Assembly (NCBI GenBank): GCA_031291845.1
Contig: JARLIH010000110.1
Span: 1-64,000, forward strand
Reading direction: 5' to 3'
Source of the DNA: Isosphaeraceae bacterium
GTDB lineage: Bacteria; Planctomycetota; Planctomycetia; Isosphaerales; Isosphaeraceae
Length of the DNA stretch: 64,000 bases
In this document: positions 1-8,693 of the stretch, in pieces
Layout: every line of letters starts with the position of its first letter
Numbering within the stretch: the first letter of the stretch is position 1
The notes under the pieces: model-generated
Databases searched by the model: none
What the model saw: only the letters and a program-made list of their open reading frames with translations
Told to the model about the DNA's origin: nothing
Position numbers and translations under genes: made by a program

Positions 1-1092
1 GAGAGGTGTCCGGATTTCGTGGGTCACGGCCGAGACGAACGTTCCTCTGCGTTCGCTGAGGGCCAGCGTCCCGTGCAACACCCATGCGAACCCGACCGCC
101 GCAAGCAGCAGGCACGCCCACGCGATCCAGAGCGAAAGTCGGACCGGAGACCAGTGCTTTTCCGCCTCGGCTACGGTCAAACCCGGAACCAGTCGCACCG
201 GCAGCGACGCGAGCATGCGAGTCGCCTCCGGGGTGCTCGATGTCGGAACGGGTTCCAGGCGCGCACCCGGGACCAGGTCGGACACGTTGTTCAAGAGGTC
301 GCGCCTCAGGAAGTCCCAATCGAGCCAACACCCTTGGAGGAACGTCCCTTCCTCGACTTGCACGCGACGCGCGAGGACCAGCGTCGGCCCGATCCAGATG
401 GCCTGTAGAGCGCCCTGGACGAGAGTGGATCGTGACGACAACGGACGTGCCTCCGCGGGGGCAGCGTTCTGAGCCGCCTTCGTGCTCCGGAAGCGCATGA
501 TGTACTCATTCGACGTGGACAATCGCGACGGCGGGCCGGCAGCAAGCTGGCGATCGTTCTCAGCCGCGGGAGCGCGCAGGTCGAGCGCTGCGGCCAGACT
601 ACGGCGGTTGATCATGCGACTCAGTGCGTCCAGCCGGCGCGTGGCGTGCTCGAGCTGCTCCGTGGAGAGGTAGCGCGCCTCGGCCAGGTCGCGCATGTTG
701 CCGGCGGGAACCTGGGGCGAACTGAGACGGCCGGCGGGGTCGTATTGAAAGTGGAGACAAACTCGAGGTGAGCGAAATGTCAAAAGCGGCGATGGCATCA
801 AGACGTCGCCGCGTTGGATCTCGGCGAACATGCAGGTGAAGGCGCGCTCGGCCGGATACAGCGAACTGTAGGTGAAATAGGGCCTCGCGCTCTCCTCGGC
901 CATCAACGGAGCCAGTGCCGAATCCAGGCGCCAGAGCGCCAGTTGCACGTTTTCTTCCAGCGCCGCCTGGCGCCTGGCGGTGGCTTCGGCCCGCTCCAGA
1001 GAAAGCGCCACGGACCCAAGTCGTGCCAGCGCCCAGGCGGCGAGCACGATACAGATGCCGAAGATCGGCCACACGAGCCCCGGGCGTTTCAT
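1..1092 (-). CDS. Sensor histidine kinase, N-terminal part (runs off window)
   Basis: The frame is open from an ATG at 1092 to the window edge (364 codons). Residues about 5-25 form a hydrophobic segment, and a second one (WIAWACLLLAAVGFAWVL) lies near residues 325-345, so a periplasmic sensor domain of about 300 residues sits between two membrane helices. The last visible residues, SAVTHEIRTPL, are the HisKA H-box with the phosphorylated histidine; the ATPase domain lies outside the window. The ATG overlaps the stop of the response regulator (ATGA), so the two are translationally coupled and almost certainly form a two-component pair. The ligand cannot be told from the sequence. Confidence 0.85.
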   Translation of the reverse strand, partial: MKRPGLVWPIFGICIVLAAWALARLGSVALSLERAEATARRQAALEENVQLALWRLDSALAPLMAEESARPYFTYSSLYPAERAFTCMFAEIQRGDVLMPSPLLTFRSPRVCLHFQYDPAGRLSSPQVPAGNMRDLAEARYLSTEQLEHATRRLDALSRMINRRSLAAALDLRAPAAENDRQLAAGPPSRLSTSNEYIMRFRSTKAAQNAAPAEARPLSSRSTLVQGALQAIWIGPTLVLARRVQVEEGTFLQGCWLDWDFLRRDLLNNVSDLVPGARLEPVPTSSTPEATRMLASLPVRLVPGLTVAEAEKHWSPVRLSLWIAWACLLLAAVGFAWVLHGTLALSERRGTFVSAVTHEIRTPL

Positions 1093-1793
1093 GTCGGCCC
1101 CTCGGCTGCGAACATGTAGCCCTGGCCGCGGACCGTCACGACGATCCGGGGACTTCCCGGGTCGTCGTGGAGCTTTTCGCGCAAGCGCGCGATGTGCATG
1201 TCGATCGTCCGCGTTGTGATCCCGGCGGGGTTCAGGCCCCATACGCGTGCGAGCAGCTCGTCGCGCGAGACCGCCCGGCCGGTGTTGCTGACGAGGTACT
1301 TGAGCAACTGCTGCTCACGCTCTGAGAGTTCGCAGCGGCCGCCGTCGTCGAACTGTATTTGCTGCCGCGACAGATCGGCCTGGCCTCCCTCAAATCTCAC
1401 TCGCTCGAGAACCGGCGGTCGTTCGGGCACACGCCGCAGCACCGCCTCGATCCGGGCCAGCAGTTCCTTGACGCTGAACGGTTTGACCATGTAGTCGTCC
1501 GCCCCAAGGCGCAGGCCTTCGACGCGGTCGTTCTCCGCCCCCCGCGCAGTGAGCACGATCACGGGAAGCGGCGACCAGACCGAGCGGATCTCGCGCAGAA
1601 CGGACAGGCCGTCTCGGCCCGGCAGGACCAGATCGAGGACCAGCAGGTCGACGTCGTGATCGCGAGCGAGGGCCAGCCCATCGGATCCGTCGCTCGCTTC
1701 GAGAACGGCAAAACCGGCGAAGCTCAGCGCGTCGACCAAGCCTCGCCGGATCGCTGGGTCGTCCTCGACGACCAGAATCTGTCTGCGTTCCAT
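1089..1793 (-). CDS. OmpR/PhoB-family response regulator
   Basis: This 234-residue protein has a receiver domain (about 1-120) with the acidic pair D11/D12, phospho-acceptor D54 in LLVLDLVLPG, and the lysine of MVKPF near 105. A C-terminal winged-helix DNA-binding domain follows (about 130-230). The length is normal for the family. It starts 4 bases after the stop of the upstream vWA gene and overlaps the downstream kinase gene, so it is the third gene of an operon with two vWA-domain proteins. It probably regulates transcription in response to the kinase; targets are not visible. No strong ribosome binding site is seen, consistent with translational coupling. Confidence 0.9.
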   Translation of the reverse strand: MERRQILVVEDDPAIRRGLVDALSFAGFAVLEASDGSDGLALARDHDVDLLVLDLVLPGRDGLSVLREIRSVWSPLPVIVLTARGAENDRVEGLRLGADDYMVKPFSVKELLARIEAVLRRVPERPPVLERVRFEGGQADLSRQQIQFDDGGRCELSEREQQLLKYLVSNTGRAVSRDELLARVWGLNPAGITTRTIDMHIARLREKLHDDPGSPRIVVTVRGQGYMFAAEGPT

Positions 1794-1797
1794 GGGG

Positions 1798-2937
1798 CTA
1801 CTCGAACGTGAATCGGTGCTGAGTTGCCTGATCCCGGATTGCCTTGACGATCGCTTGATCGAGCGTTTGGTCCGTTGCCCCCGCTTGCTTTTTCCGTTCG
1901 GCGGCCAGGTAGCGGTCGCGATCCTTGCTCAGCGCAAGGATCTGCGCCTGGATCGCCTCACGTTCTTTCGTCGCCTCTTCGACCTTCGCCTTTCGGCCGG
2001 CCTGATCGAGTTTCCGAAGTTCCGGCGGCAGGTCCTCGTCCTTGACGTCCTCGAGCTTACACTTGCCGTGATTGATCGCGTCGACGAGATCCCAGGCGTC
2101 GTTGCAATAGAAGGCGTTGCCCTTCGAGATCGAGCGCGACACGAGCGCGCTCGGCGAAGCCGCGACCGCGTTCGCGTCCTGGGCAGACTGTCGCGCCAGT
2201 CCAGCTTGTCCCATCCTACCATAGGCGAGATAGGTCTTGTTCAGCGCGGCGCCCAGCGTGGCGATCTCCTTGTCCTGCGGGGCCGGAACGTCGACGATCT
2301 TCTGGTTCTGGTCGATGCTCATGTAGCGGCCGTCCGCCAGGACCGCGCCATCCTTCCAGCCCGAAAGCCCTCCCGCGGACTCCGGACCGCAGAAGATCGT
2401 ATTCACGAGGATTCCCTTCTCGATCGCGGCCCGACACGAGACGTGGAAGTCGACGGACCCTTGCGTGAACGGCTCGTTGCCGGCGATGAAGATGGCCTTG
2501 TACACCTCGGAAGACCCACTCCATTCCAGGCGCTTGACCGCTTCGCGGATCACCCAGCCGCAATACTCCTCGCCGCCGTGGGTGTTGAGCGCAAAGAGTT
2601 CTTCGGAGACGCGGTCGAGGTCGTCGGTGAGCGGGAGGATCTGCCGGATGAAGCCTTCGTTTGCCGGCAAGGATTGCTTGCCGTACTCAAACAGCGCGAC
2701 CTGGATCGACGGAGTTTGCCCTCCTTTCCGCGCACGAACGAACTCGTTCACGACGGTCCAGAGTTGCGTTTTGGCCTGGGCGATCAGGCCGTCCATGCTG
2801 TTGCTGGTGTCGAGCAGAATGGCGAGCTGCACCACCGGCCGTCGTGGCGGCTCAGGTTCCTTGGCCACGGCGGGTCCACGGCAAAGGAGTGTCGCCGCCG
2901 CCGCGCAGCTCAGGGACAAACTGACGAAACGCCGCAT
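1798..2937 (-). CDS. Secreted vWA-domain protein
   Basis: The start at 2937 is chosen because GGAGG lies about 8 bases upstream and the product (379 aa) then begins with a signal peptide, MRRFVSLSLSCAAAATLL. Residues about 35-250 look like a von Willebrand A domain with the metal-site motif DTSNSMDG (DxSxS). The C-terminal 100 residues are charged and helical, probably coiled coil. It lies between a VIT-vWA protein gene (46-base gap) and the response regulator (4-base gap). vWA domains bind proteins through a divalent metal, so an envelope-side role is inferred; the partner is unknown. Confidence 0.8.
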   Translation of the reverse strand: MRRFVSLSLSCAAAATLLCRGPAVAKEPEPPRRPVVQLAILLDTSNSMDGLIAQAKTQLWTVVNEFVRARKGGQTPSIQVALFEYGKQSLPANEGFIRQILPLTDDLDRVSEELFALNTHGGEEYCGWVIREAVKRLEWSGSSEVYKAIFIAGNEPFTQGSVDFHVSCRAAIEKGILVNTIFCGPESAGGLSGWKDGAVLADGRYMSIDQNQKIVDVPAPQDKEIATLGAALNKTYLAYGRMGQAGLARQSAQDANAVAASPSALVSRSISKGNAFYCNDAWDLVDAINHGKCKLEDVKDEDLPPELRKLDQAGRKAKVEEATKEREAIQAQILALSKDRDRYLAAERKKQAGATDQTLDQAIVKAIRDQATQHRFTFE

Positions 2938-2983
2938 GGGAAATGCCTCCATTCCAAGGACGAGAAGTGGATACGGGTCGCAA

Positions 2984-5242
2984 TCACGGCTCAACGGCGG
3001 GGGCCTTGATCAGGACGGGCCGCCCGTCGATGAGCATGAGGATGTCGCCGCGAAGCGCGATGCTTCCCTGGCGGCCCTCGGCCGCAAGCTTGGCGGCCAG
3101 AGCGCGGAATTCTTCGGAGCCGAAGGTGATGACCTTCTCAGGCCGAACCTCGGCCTCGGTCACGACGAGACGGCTGTCGACCCAGCCCTCGCGTCGCTTG
3201 TAGAACGCGAGGTCGCAGACCTGCTGGACCGTCGCCGTCGCGACCTCGTTCATCGTCGCGTCCCAGTACCGGTTGCGCGGGTTTACACATGCCATGCTCT
3301 TCTGGTACTGGTTATTCAGGTCTTGATTGGCCGCGGAGATGCCGCTACGAGTCTGGATCGCGCGGTCGCGGAAGAAGTTTTCGGCCTCGACGCGGATCTT
3401 GTCCTTCTGTGAGAAATCGGTTCCTTCGTGGGCGAGGAACGCCGTGTATTCGGTGAGGATGCCGAACTCCGTCGAGAGCCGTACAACCTCGTCGACGAGT
3501 TCGCGGGTCACGACGCTGGTGCTTGCCTTGCTCTCTCTCGAGACGACCCCCGGGGCCCCCCCTTGTTCGCGGATCGCGTCCACCAGCAGGCCAATCTTGC
3601 GACTGGCCCACAGCCGGGACACGAAGCCGTTGCGCGTGGTCGCCTGGTCGAGCGACAGGCGGAAGCTGAACGCGCGCGGCGTCCCGCGGTAGTTGCCGCG
3701 CAGCGTGAATTCGAGCGGTTCCGAGCCGCTGTACTGGCCGAGCACGACGATCTGATCGCCCTCGAAGACATCGCGGATCCGCCCGGGAATCAGCTCGCGC
3801 GTGCGCCGGCGTGTTCCGCCCTCGCCCTCGGAGAGCACGGGGTTCGCCAGCACGGGGCCTTGCAATCGCCTGAAGACCGCGGCGACCTTCACCTCGACGT
3901 CCTCGGCGGGCAGGATGAAGGTGGTGGTCGCTCGGCTCTCATAGGCGACTTTTTCCAGGAGCGGCGTGTTCACATCGACGCCGACGCCGAACGTGAAGAT
4001 CCGCCGCTCGTGCGGGTTCCCTTTGCGCGCCATTTCGCGGATCGCGGCTTCCGAGGTCTGGCCGATGGTGGGCAGTCCGTCGGTCATGAACAGGACGATC
4101 GGCAGTGTGCCTTCGGCCGAGGGCTGCCGGAGCGCCTCGAGAAGCGCATCGTGGATGTTCGTTCCCCCGCGTGCGGTCATGCCCTGGAGGAATTCGGTCG
4201 CATCGCGGACCGTTTCTCGCGACTTGCGGACCGGCCGCGTGGCGAAGGGCTCGACCGCTTCGTTATAAAGAATGACGTTGAACCGTTCGCCCTCATCAAG
4301 CCCTGCCAGCACCTGGAGCGCAGCCTCGCGGACCTGGTCGAGCTTCTCGCCCCGCATGCTGCCGGAGTGGTCGATCACCAGCGTGACCTCGCGCCGCAGC
4401 GCCGGTACTTCGGATCGCGCCGAGCGGGGGGGTAAGCCGGCGAGCAGCAAGAAGTAACCGCCGCCGACCTTCGGGTCGGGGTACGCGAAGAGGGAGGCTG
4501 AGATGTCGGCCTGCTCGCGCAACAACGAGAGCCGGAACGGTCCCGGCTCGCTCCCGGCCCCTTCGGCCAGCTCCACCGCCGCCGTCTTGGGTTGCGGGCG
4601 GGTCGTACGGAGCCGGTGGCTCGGGGAGTAGATGGCAGCGATCGGTGACGGAGACGAAATCTTGACCGCGACGTTCCAGGGAACGTTGTATTCGACCGAC
4701 TCGCTCCGCGGCAGGACGTAGTCGACACGATCGCCGTTCGCCGTCAGCAGGTGTTCGTACGTGAGACGCACCGCTTGCGTCCCCCCGGGCTCAACGGGAA
4801 AGACACTGGAGCGGACGAGGTTGAACCCTGCGAATTCAAGGAGGGCGGGATCGCGGGCCTGGGCAACGATCCGGTCGTACGTCTCTCGCGCTTCGTCCCG
4901 AGGCAGGAGCCGTGCCGAGGGCTCGGCGCTGGGCCCTTCGAAGGCGAATCCGCGCACCACGGCACCGTCCGGGACAGGAACGAGCAACTCGGCCTGTTGT
5001 CGGAGTGAGCCGGGATTGCGGAGGCGGACCTCCATCATCGTCGAGGCGACCTGGTCGCGGATGACGACGCCGACGTTCACGCCGGTGATCTGGAGCGCCT
5101 GCGATCGTCCGGGAGCATACGAGCGCGCTTGAGGGACGACGACGTGCGCCGACCACGGGTGGGCGGGTAAGGATTGCGCGTCGACCGTCCCTCCGAGGAA
5201 GGGGCTCGCGAATAACAATGTGAGAAGCCGCCGACCGTTCAT
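2984..5242 (-). CDS. VIT domain plus vWA domain secreted protein
   Basis: This 752-residue protein starts with a signal peptide (MNGRRLLTLLFASPFLGGTVDAQ), then a VIT (inter-alpha-trypsin inhibitor) domain at about 40-200 with the typical segments VRLRNPG and PVPDGAVVRGF. A vWA domain follows at about 300-480, with metal-site motif DHSGSMRG and the RGGTNIHDALL segment. The C-terminal third is not recognised. GGAGGG about 9 bases upstream supports the ATG at 5242. It heads an operon with a second vWA protein and a two-component system. The VIT-vWA pairing is common in surface proteins of planctomycetes and proteobacteria; the function here is not known. Confidence 0.85.
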   Translation of the reverse strand: MNGRRLLTLLFASPFLGGTVDAQSLPAHPWSAHVVVPQARSYAPGRSQALQITGVNVGVVIRDQVASTMMEVRLRNPGSLRQQAELLVPVPDGAVVRGFAFEGPSAEPSARLLPRDEARETYDRIVAQARDPALLEFAGFNLVRSSVFPVEPGGTQAVRLTYEHLLTANGDRVDYVLPRSESVEYNVPWNVAVKISSPSPIAAIYSPSHRLRTTRPQPKTAAVELAEGAGSEPGPFRLSLLREQADISASLFAYPDPKVGGGYFLLLAGLPPRSARSEVPALRREVTLVIDHSGSMRGEKLDQVREAALQVLAGLDEGERFNVILYNEAVEPFATRPVRKSRETVRDATEFLQGMTARGGTNIHDALLEALRQPSAEGTLPIVLFMTDGLPTIGQTSEAAIREMARKGNPHERRIFTFGVGVDVNTPLLEKVAYESRATTTFILPAEDVEVKVAAVFRRLQGPVLANPVLSEGEGGTRRRTRELIPGRIRDVFEGDQIVVLGQYSGSEPLEFTLRGNYRGTPRAFSFRLSLDQATTRNGFVSRLWASRKIGLLVDAIREQGGAPGVVSRESKASTSVVTRELVDEVVRLSTEFGILTEYTAFLAHEGTDFSQKDKIRVEAENFFRDRAIQTRSGISAANQDLNNQYQKSMACVNPRNRYWDATMNEVATATVQQVCDLAFYKRREGWVDSRLVVTEAEVRPEKVITFGSEEFRALAAKLAAEGRQGSIALRGDILMLIDGRPVLIKAPAVEP

Positions 5243-5819
5243 GACGCTCGCCCTCCGTTCTCAGCTCACGATCTCGCGCCGCTATCTCAATAGTACGGCC
5301 GACGGGAGCGAGCGAATGTCACAGCTTTGTAACAACGCGGGCGAGCTTGGCGTGCGAGAAGCGGTTATTGGGCGGATTGCGCGCGGTAACGAAGACGGTC
5401 GGCGATCGCCGGCCGATGGAATGACACTCCGGAGAAAGGGTGCCCGTGCTGCTAGGCATTTGGACCGGGTTTACTCACAGATTTCGATTCGTCGGCCTCG
5501 CCAGGCCCTTGGTGGACCGACGCTGTTCTCCGCGCCGGCAAGGAAGTTGTGAGATCACCTCTCCCCTCGGGAGAGGTCGACCGCGCAGCGGTCGGGTGAG
5601 GGCGCCGCGCGGGCACGTAGGGCGGTTCGCCCTCACCCGGCCGCTGCGCGGCCACCCTCTCCCGGGGGGGAGAGGATCGCGGTGTAGAGATCCCCTTGGC
5701 GCACTCCGAACAGGCAAAAGTGTCGGTCGGTAAGAAACTGGCCCTCCCCTCTTTGCAGGGACGGGTCGGCGCGGCGGGTGACCCACCGGTAATCCTCAAG
5801 GGAAACCGGTTCCAGGTGC
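5243..5819. other. Intergenic stretch between asnS and the VIT-vWA operon
   Basis: I see no convincing gene here. The upstream part (5243-5540) should hold the promoter of the VIT-vWA operon, which reads leftward. The stretch contains a palindromic repeat block (5550-5683, listed separately). Short open frames on both strands are low-complexity and follow the repeat. Confidence 0.6.
5550..5683. repeat. REP-like palindromic repeat block, copy 1
   Basis: Two C/G-rich hairpins (CCTCTCCC..GGGAGAGG at each end) flank a middle containing GACCGCGCAGCGGTC and CCTCACCCGG. The same plan recurs at about 8259-8387, inside the E2 coding region, and at 14708-14817 after lexA, so it is a dispersed element, not a gene-specific terminator. 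Confidence 0.65.
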
Positions 5820-7229
5820 TTAGAACTCCGCGTTGCCCGGCGTGCGGGGGAATGGGATGACGTCGCGAATGTTGGCCATCCCCGTGGCGTAGATGATCGT
5901 CCGCTCGAAGCCCAAGCCGAACCCGGCGTGCGGGACGGTGCCGTAGCGCCTCAGGTCGCGGTACCAGGCGTACTGTTCCTTCGAGAGGCCCATCTCGTCG
6001 AGCCGGGCGTCGAGCACGTCGAGCCGCTCCTCGCGCTGGGAGCCGCCGATGATCTCGCCGATGCCGGGGGCCAGCACGTCCATCGCGGCGACGGTGCGGC
6101 CGTCGTCGTTCTGGCGCATATAGAACGCCTTGATCTGCTTCGGATAGTTCATCACGACGACCGGCCGGCCCACGAGCGTTTCAGTCAAATAACGTTCGTG
6201 CTCGGACTGGAGGTCGATGCCCCACCGGACCGGAAACTCGAACTTCTCCCCCTTCGCCACCGCCGCCTCAAGGGCCTTGATCGCGTCGGAATACTCCATT
6301 CGCTCGAAGCTCGCGCCGATGAAGGTCTCGAGCCGCTGGATGCAGTCCTTGTCGATATGCTGCGCGAAGAACGCCATGTCGTCCGCGCGCTCCTCCAGCA
6401 CCGCGCGAAACAGATACTTTAAGAAGGCTTCCGCGAGGTCCGCGTCGTCCGCGAGGTTCGCGAACGCGATCTCCGGTTCGATCATCCAGAACTCGGCGAG
6501 GTGCCTGGTTGTGTTCGAATTCTCGGCGCGGAACGTGGGGCCGAAGGTGTAGACGCGGCTTAGAGCGAGGCAATACGCTTCGACGTTGAGTTGACCCGAA
6601 ACCGTCAGACTCGCGGCCTTGCCGAAGAAGTCCTGGGTGAAGTCGATCCCGCCGTGCTCGTCGCGCGGGGGGTTCGCCAGGTCAAGCGTCGAGACCCGGA
6701 ACATCGCCCCCGCGCCTTCGGCGTCGCTCGTCGTGATGATCGGCGTGTGGACCCACACAAAACCGCGCTCGTGGAAGAACCGGTGGACGGCCATCGAGAG
6801 AGTGTCGCGGACCCGCGCAATGGCGCCGAAGGTGTTCGTCCGCGGACGCAGGTGCGCGACGGTGCGCAGGAACTCGAACGAATGGCGCTTGGCCGAAACC
6901 GGGTAGTGGTCGGGATTCTCGACCGTCCCCACGACCTCGACGTGCTCGGCTTTGACCTCGAACCGCTGCCCCTTCCCCTGCGACTCCACGAGCGTTCCCT
7001 CGACCCGAAGCGCACAATGTGTCGTGAGGTGGAGGATCTCGCTCTGATAGTTTGCCAGCGACGCCTCGGCGACGACTTGGATCGGGTCGAAGCACGTGCC
7101 GTCGTGAACCTGGAGGAACGAGAGCCCGGCCTTCGAGTCGCGACGGGTGCGCAGCCACCCCTCAATCGTTACCGCCGACCCCAGCTCGGCCCGGCCGGCG
7201 AGGATGTCCTTGATCGTCAGACTGGTCAT
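5820..7229 (-). CDS. asnS: Asparagine--tRNA ligase
   Basis: This cytoplasmic class IIb synthetase charges tRNA-Asn. From the ATG at 7229 (GGGAGAG just upstream) it has 469 residues, the normal length. The N-terminal OB-fold anticodon-binding domain (about 20-110, [14 protein letters not shown]) is followed by the catalytic core with motif 2 ([21 protein letters not shown]) and motif 3 ([10 protein letters not shown]). The longer upstream reading frame runs into an inverted repeat and is not used. A tRNA-Asn(GUU) gene lies in the same window at 42229. Confidence 0.95.
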   Translation of the reverse strand: MTSLTIKDILAGRAELGSAVTIEGWLRTRRDSKAGLSFLQVHDGTCFDPIQVVAEASLANYQSEILHLTTHCALRVEGTLVESQGKGQRFEVKAEHVEVVGTVENPDHYPVSAKRHSFEFLRTVAHLRPRTNTFGAIARVRDTLSMAVHRFFHERGFVWVHTPIITTSDAEGAGAMFRVSTLDLANPPRDEHGGIDFTQDFFGKAASLTVSGQLNVEAYCLALSRVYTFGPTFRAENSNTTRHLAEFWMIEPEIAFANLADDADLAEAFLKYLFRAVLEERADDMAFFAQHIDKDCIQRLETFIGASFERMEYSDAIKALEAAVAKGEKFEFPVRWGIDLQSEHERYLTETLVGRPVVVMNYPKQIKAFYMRQNDDGRTVAAMDVLAPGIGEIIGGSQREERLDVLDARLDEMGLSKEQYAWYRDLRRYGTVPHAGFGLGFERTIIYATGMANIRDVIPFPRTPGNAEF

Positions 7230-7314
7230 GATTCTCTCCCTAACTCCTTGCATACGACGGCGCAAGGCTATCGCGGGAGTGCGTTGGCTGCAATGCGGAA
7301 AGAGGGAAGAGGCT

Positions 7315-7413
7315 ATCCACAGATGACGCAGATGTACGCAGATGGAAGACAAAATCCCGATTCTAGTGAATTCTTTGAATTCTTATCTGTGTATATCTGT
7401 GTAATCTGCGGAT
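7315..7413. repeat. Imperfect 29-bp inverted repeat
   Basis: The arms 7315-7343 and 7385-7413 are imperfect reverse complements, matching at most positions and built from repeating CAGAT units. They enclose a 41-base A/T-rich loop containing GAATTCTTTGAATTC. The repeat lies between the end of the E2 gene (7424) and the start of asnS (7229), both minus strand, so it could end the dehydrogenase transcript. It resembles widespread short intergenic repeats. Confidence 0.7.
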
Positions 7414-7423
7414 CACTGCTTTC

Positions 7424-8683
7424 TCAGGGCATCAGCCACGGCCCCGGGTTTTCGAGGAGTTGGACGAGGCTCTGCAAGAAACGCGCGGCGGGGGCGCCGT
7501 CGACGATGCGGTGGTCGAAGGTCAGGCTGAGGACCATCTGGTCCCGGATCGCGACCTGGTCGTCGACCGCGACTGGCCGGCGCTGGATGCGGCCCATGCC
7601 GAGGATGGCGCACTCGGGGGTATTGATGATGGGCGTGAAGGCGTCGATACCGAACGCGCCGAGGTTCGTGACGGTGAACACGCCGCCGCGCATCTCGGAG
7701 CCGTTCAAGGCGCCGCGGCGCGCTCGCTCGGCCAGGTCCCTGGCCTGCGCGGCCACCGTTCGAAGGCTCTGGGCGGGCACGTCGCGCAGCACCGGGACGA
7801 GGAGGCCGGCCTCGGTGTCGACGGCGATCCCGATGTCGAGGCGTTGCGCCGGCACGAGGGTGCCGTTCTCCCAGCGCGCGCAGAGCGCGGCGTGCCTTTG
7901 AAGCGCGATGGCGGCAAGCTTCACCACGAAATCGGTGTAGCCCGGAACGACCTCATCGCGCGTCTGGGCGACCGCGCGGAACTGATTGCGGAGGTTGACG
8001 AGGTTCGAGGCATCGACCGTCGTGGTCAACGTGACCGGGGCCGTCGCGTGGGCGCTGGCCAGCATCCGCTCGGCGATCGCCTTGCGGACGGAAGTGACCG
8101 CGGACCCGGTTTGGGCGGTGGCGGCCGCACGGACGTCGCGCTCGCGGATCCGGCCGCTGGTCCCAGTGCCTCGGATGTTTTGCCACTCGACACCGAGCTC
8201 TCGTGCGACTCGCCGGGCGCGCGGCGAGCTTTTGGGTTGGTCGAGAAGCGCGTTCTTGCCCCCTCCCCCCTCGTGGGGGAGGGTTCGGGCGGTGGGGCGC
8301 GAAGAACCTGGCTCGGACTGTGGCTGCGCCGTTGGCGACTCGGACCCCTCACCCCGGCCATTGCCCACGGGGGGGGAGGGAGGAAGTGTTGGATCGGGCG
8401 ACGCCCCGTCTCCCCCTTTGCCAAACGGCGCTTCCTCACCAGCCTCGGTCAGATAACCGATCACGACGCCGACGGCAACGGTGTCGCCCGCCTTCGGACC
8501 GGCGGGATCGATCCGCAGAATGCCTTGGTCGAGCGACTCGATCTCCTCGGTCGCCTTCTCGCCTTCGAGCGTGAAGACGCGGTCGCCCGCGCGGACGACC
8601 TCGCCGTCCTGCTTGAGCCAGCCGGAGAAGACCCCCTCGTCCATGTTCCAGCCGAGGCGGGGGATGCTGATTGCGATGGCCAT
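7424..8683 (-). CDS. Dihydrolipoamide acyltransferase (E2) of a 2-oxoacid dehydrogenase
   Basis: The E2 subunit moves the acyl group from E1 to CoA. The 419-residue protein has an N-terminal lipoyl domain (1-80) with the lipoylated lysine in EGEKATEE, then a long Pro/Gly/Ser-rich linker (about 90-145), a peripheral subunit-binding domain (about 150-185, RARRVARELGVEW) and a catalytic domain with DHRIVDGAPAARFL near the end. It lies 10 bases after the E1 gene, so they form an operon. The linker DNA contains a REP-like palindrome (8259-8387) that stays in frame. The substrate is likely pyruvate but acetoin or a branched-chain acid cannot be excluded. Confidence 0.9.
   Translation of the reverse strand: MAIAISIPRLGWNMDEGVFSGWLKQDGEVVRAGDRVFTLEGEKATEEIESLDQGILRIDPAGPKAGDTVAVGVVIGYLTEAGEEAPFGKGGDGASPDPTLPPSPPVGNGRGEGSESPTAQPQSEPGSSRPTARTLPHEGGGGKNALLDQPKSSPRARRVARELGVEWQNIRGTGTSGRIRERDVRAAATAQTGSAVTSVRKAIAERMLASAHATAPVTLTTTVDASNLVNLRNQFRAVAQTRDEVVPGYTDFVVKLAAIALQRHAALCARWENGTLVPAQRLDIGIAVDTEAGLLVPVLRDVPAQSLRTVAAQARDLAERARRGALNGSEMRGGVFTVTNLGAFGIDAFTPIINTPECAILGMGRIQRRPVAVDDQVAIRDQMVLSLTFDHRIVDGAPAARFLQSLVQLLENPGPWLMP
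8259..8387. repeat. REP-like palindromic block inside the E2 coding region, copy 2
   Basis: A CCCTCCCCCC..GGGGGAGGG hairpin near 8261-8284, CCCCTCACCCCGG near 8346 and a GGGGGGGGAGGGAGG run ending near 8387 follow the plan of the intergenic repeats at 5550 and 14708. Here the element encodes the flexible linker of the E2 protein and keeps the frame open. Confidence 0.55.
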
Positions 8684-8693
8684 GGCGTGCGTG

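Noticed and set aside
5452-5799. Proline/arginine-rich open frames on both strands
   Set aside because: They are translations of a palindromic repeat block, with no ribosome site.
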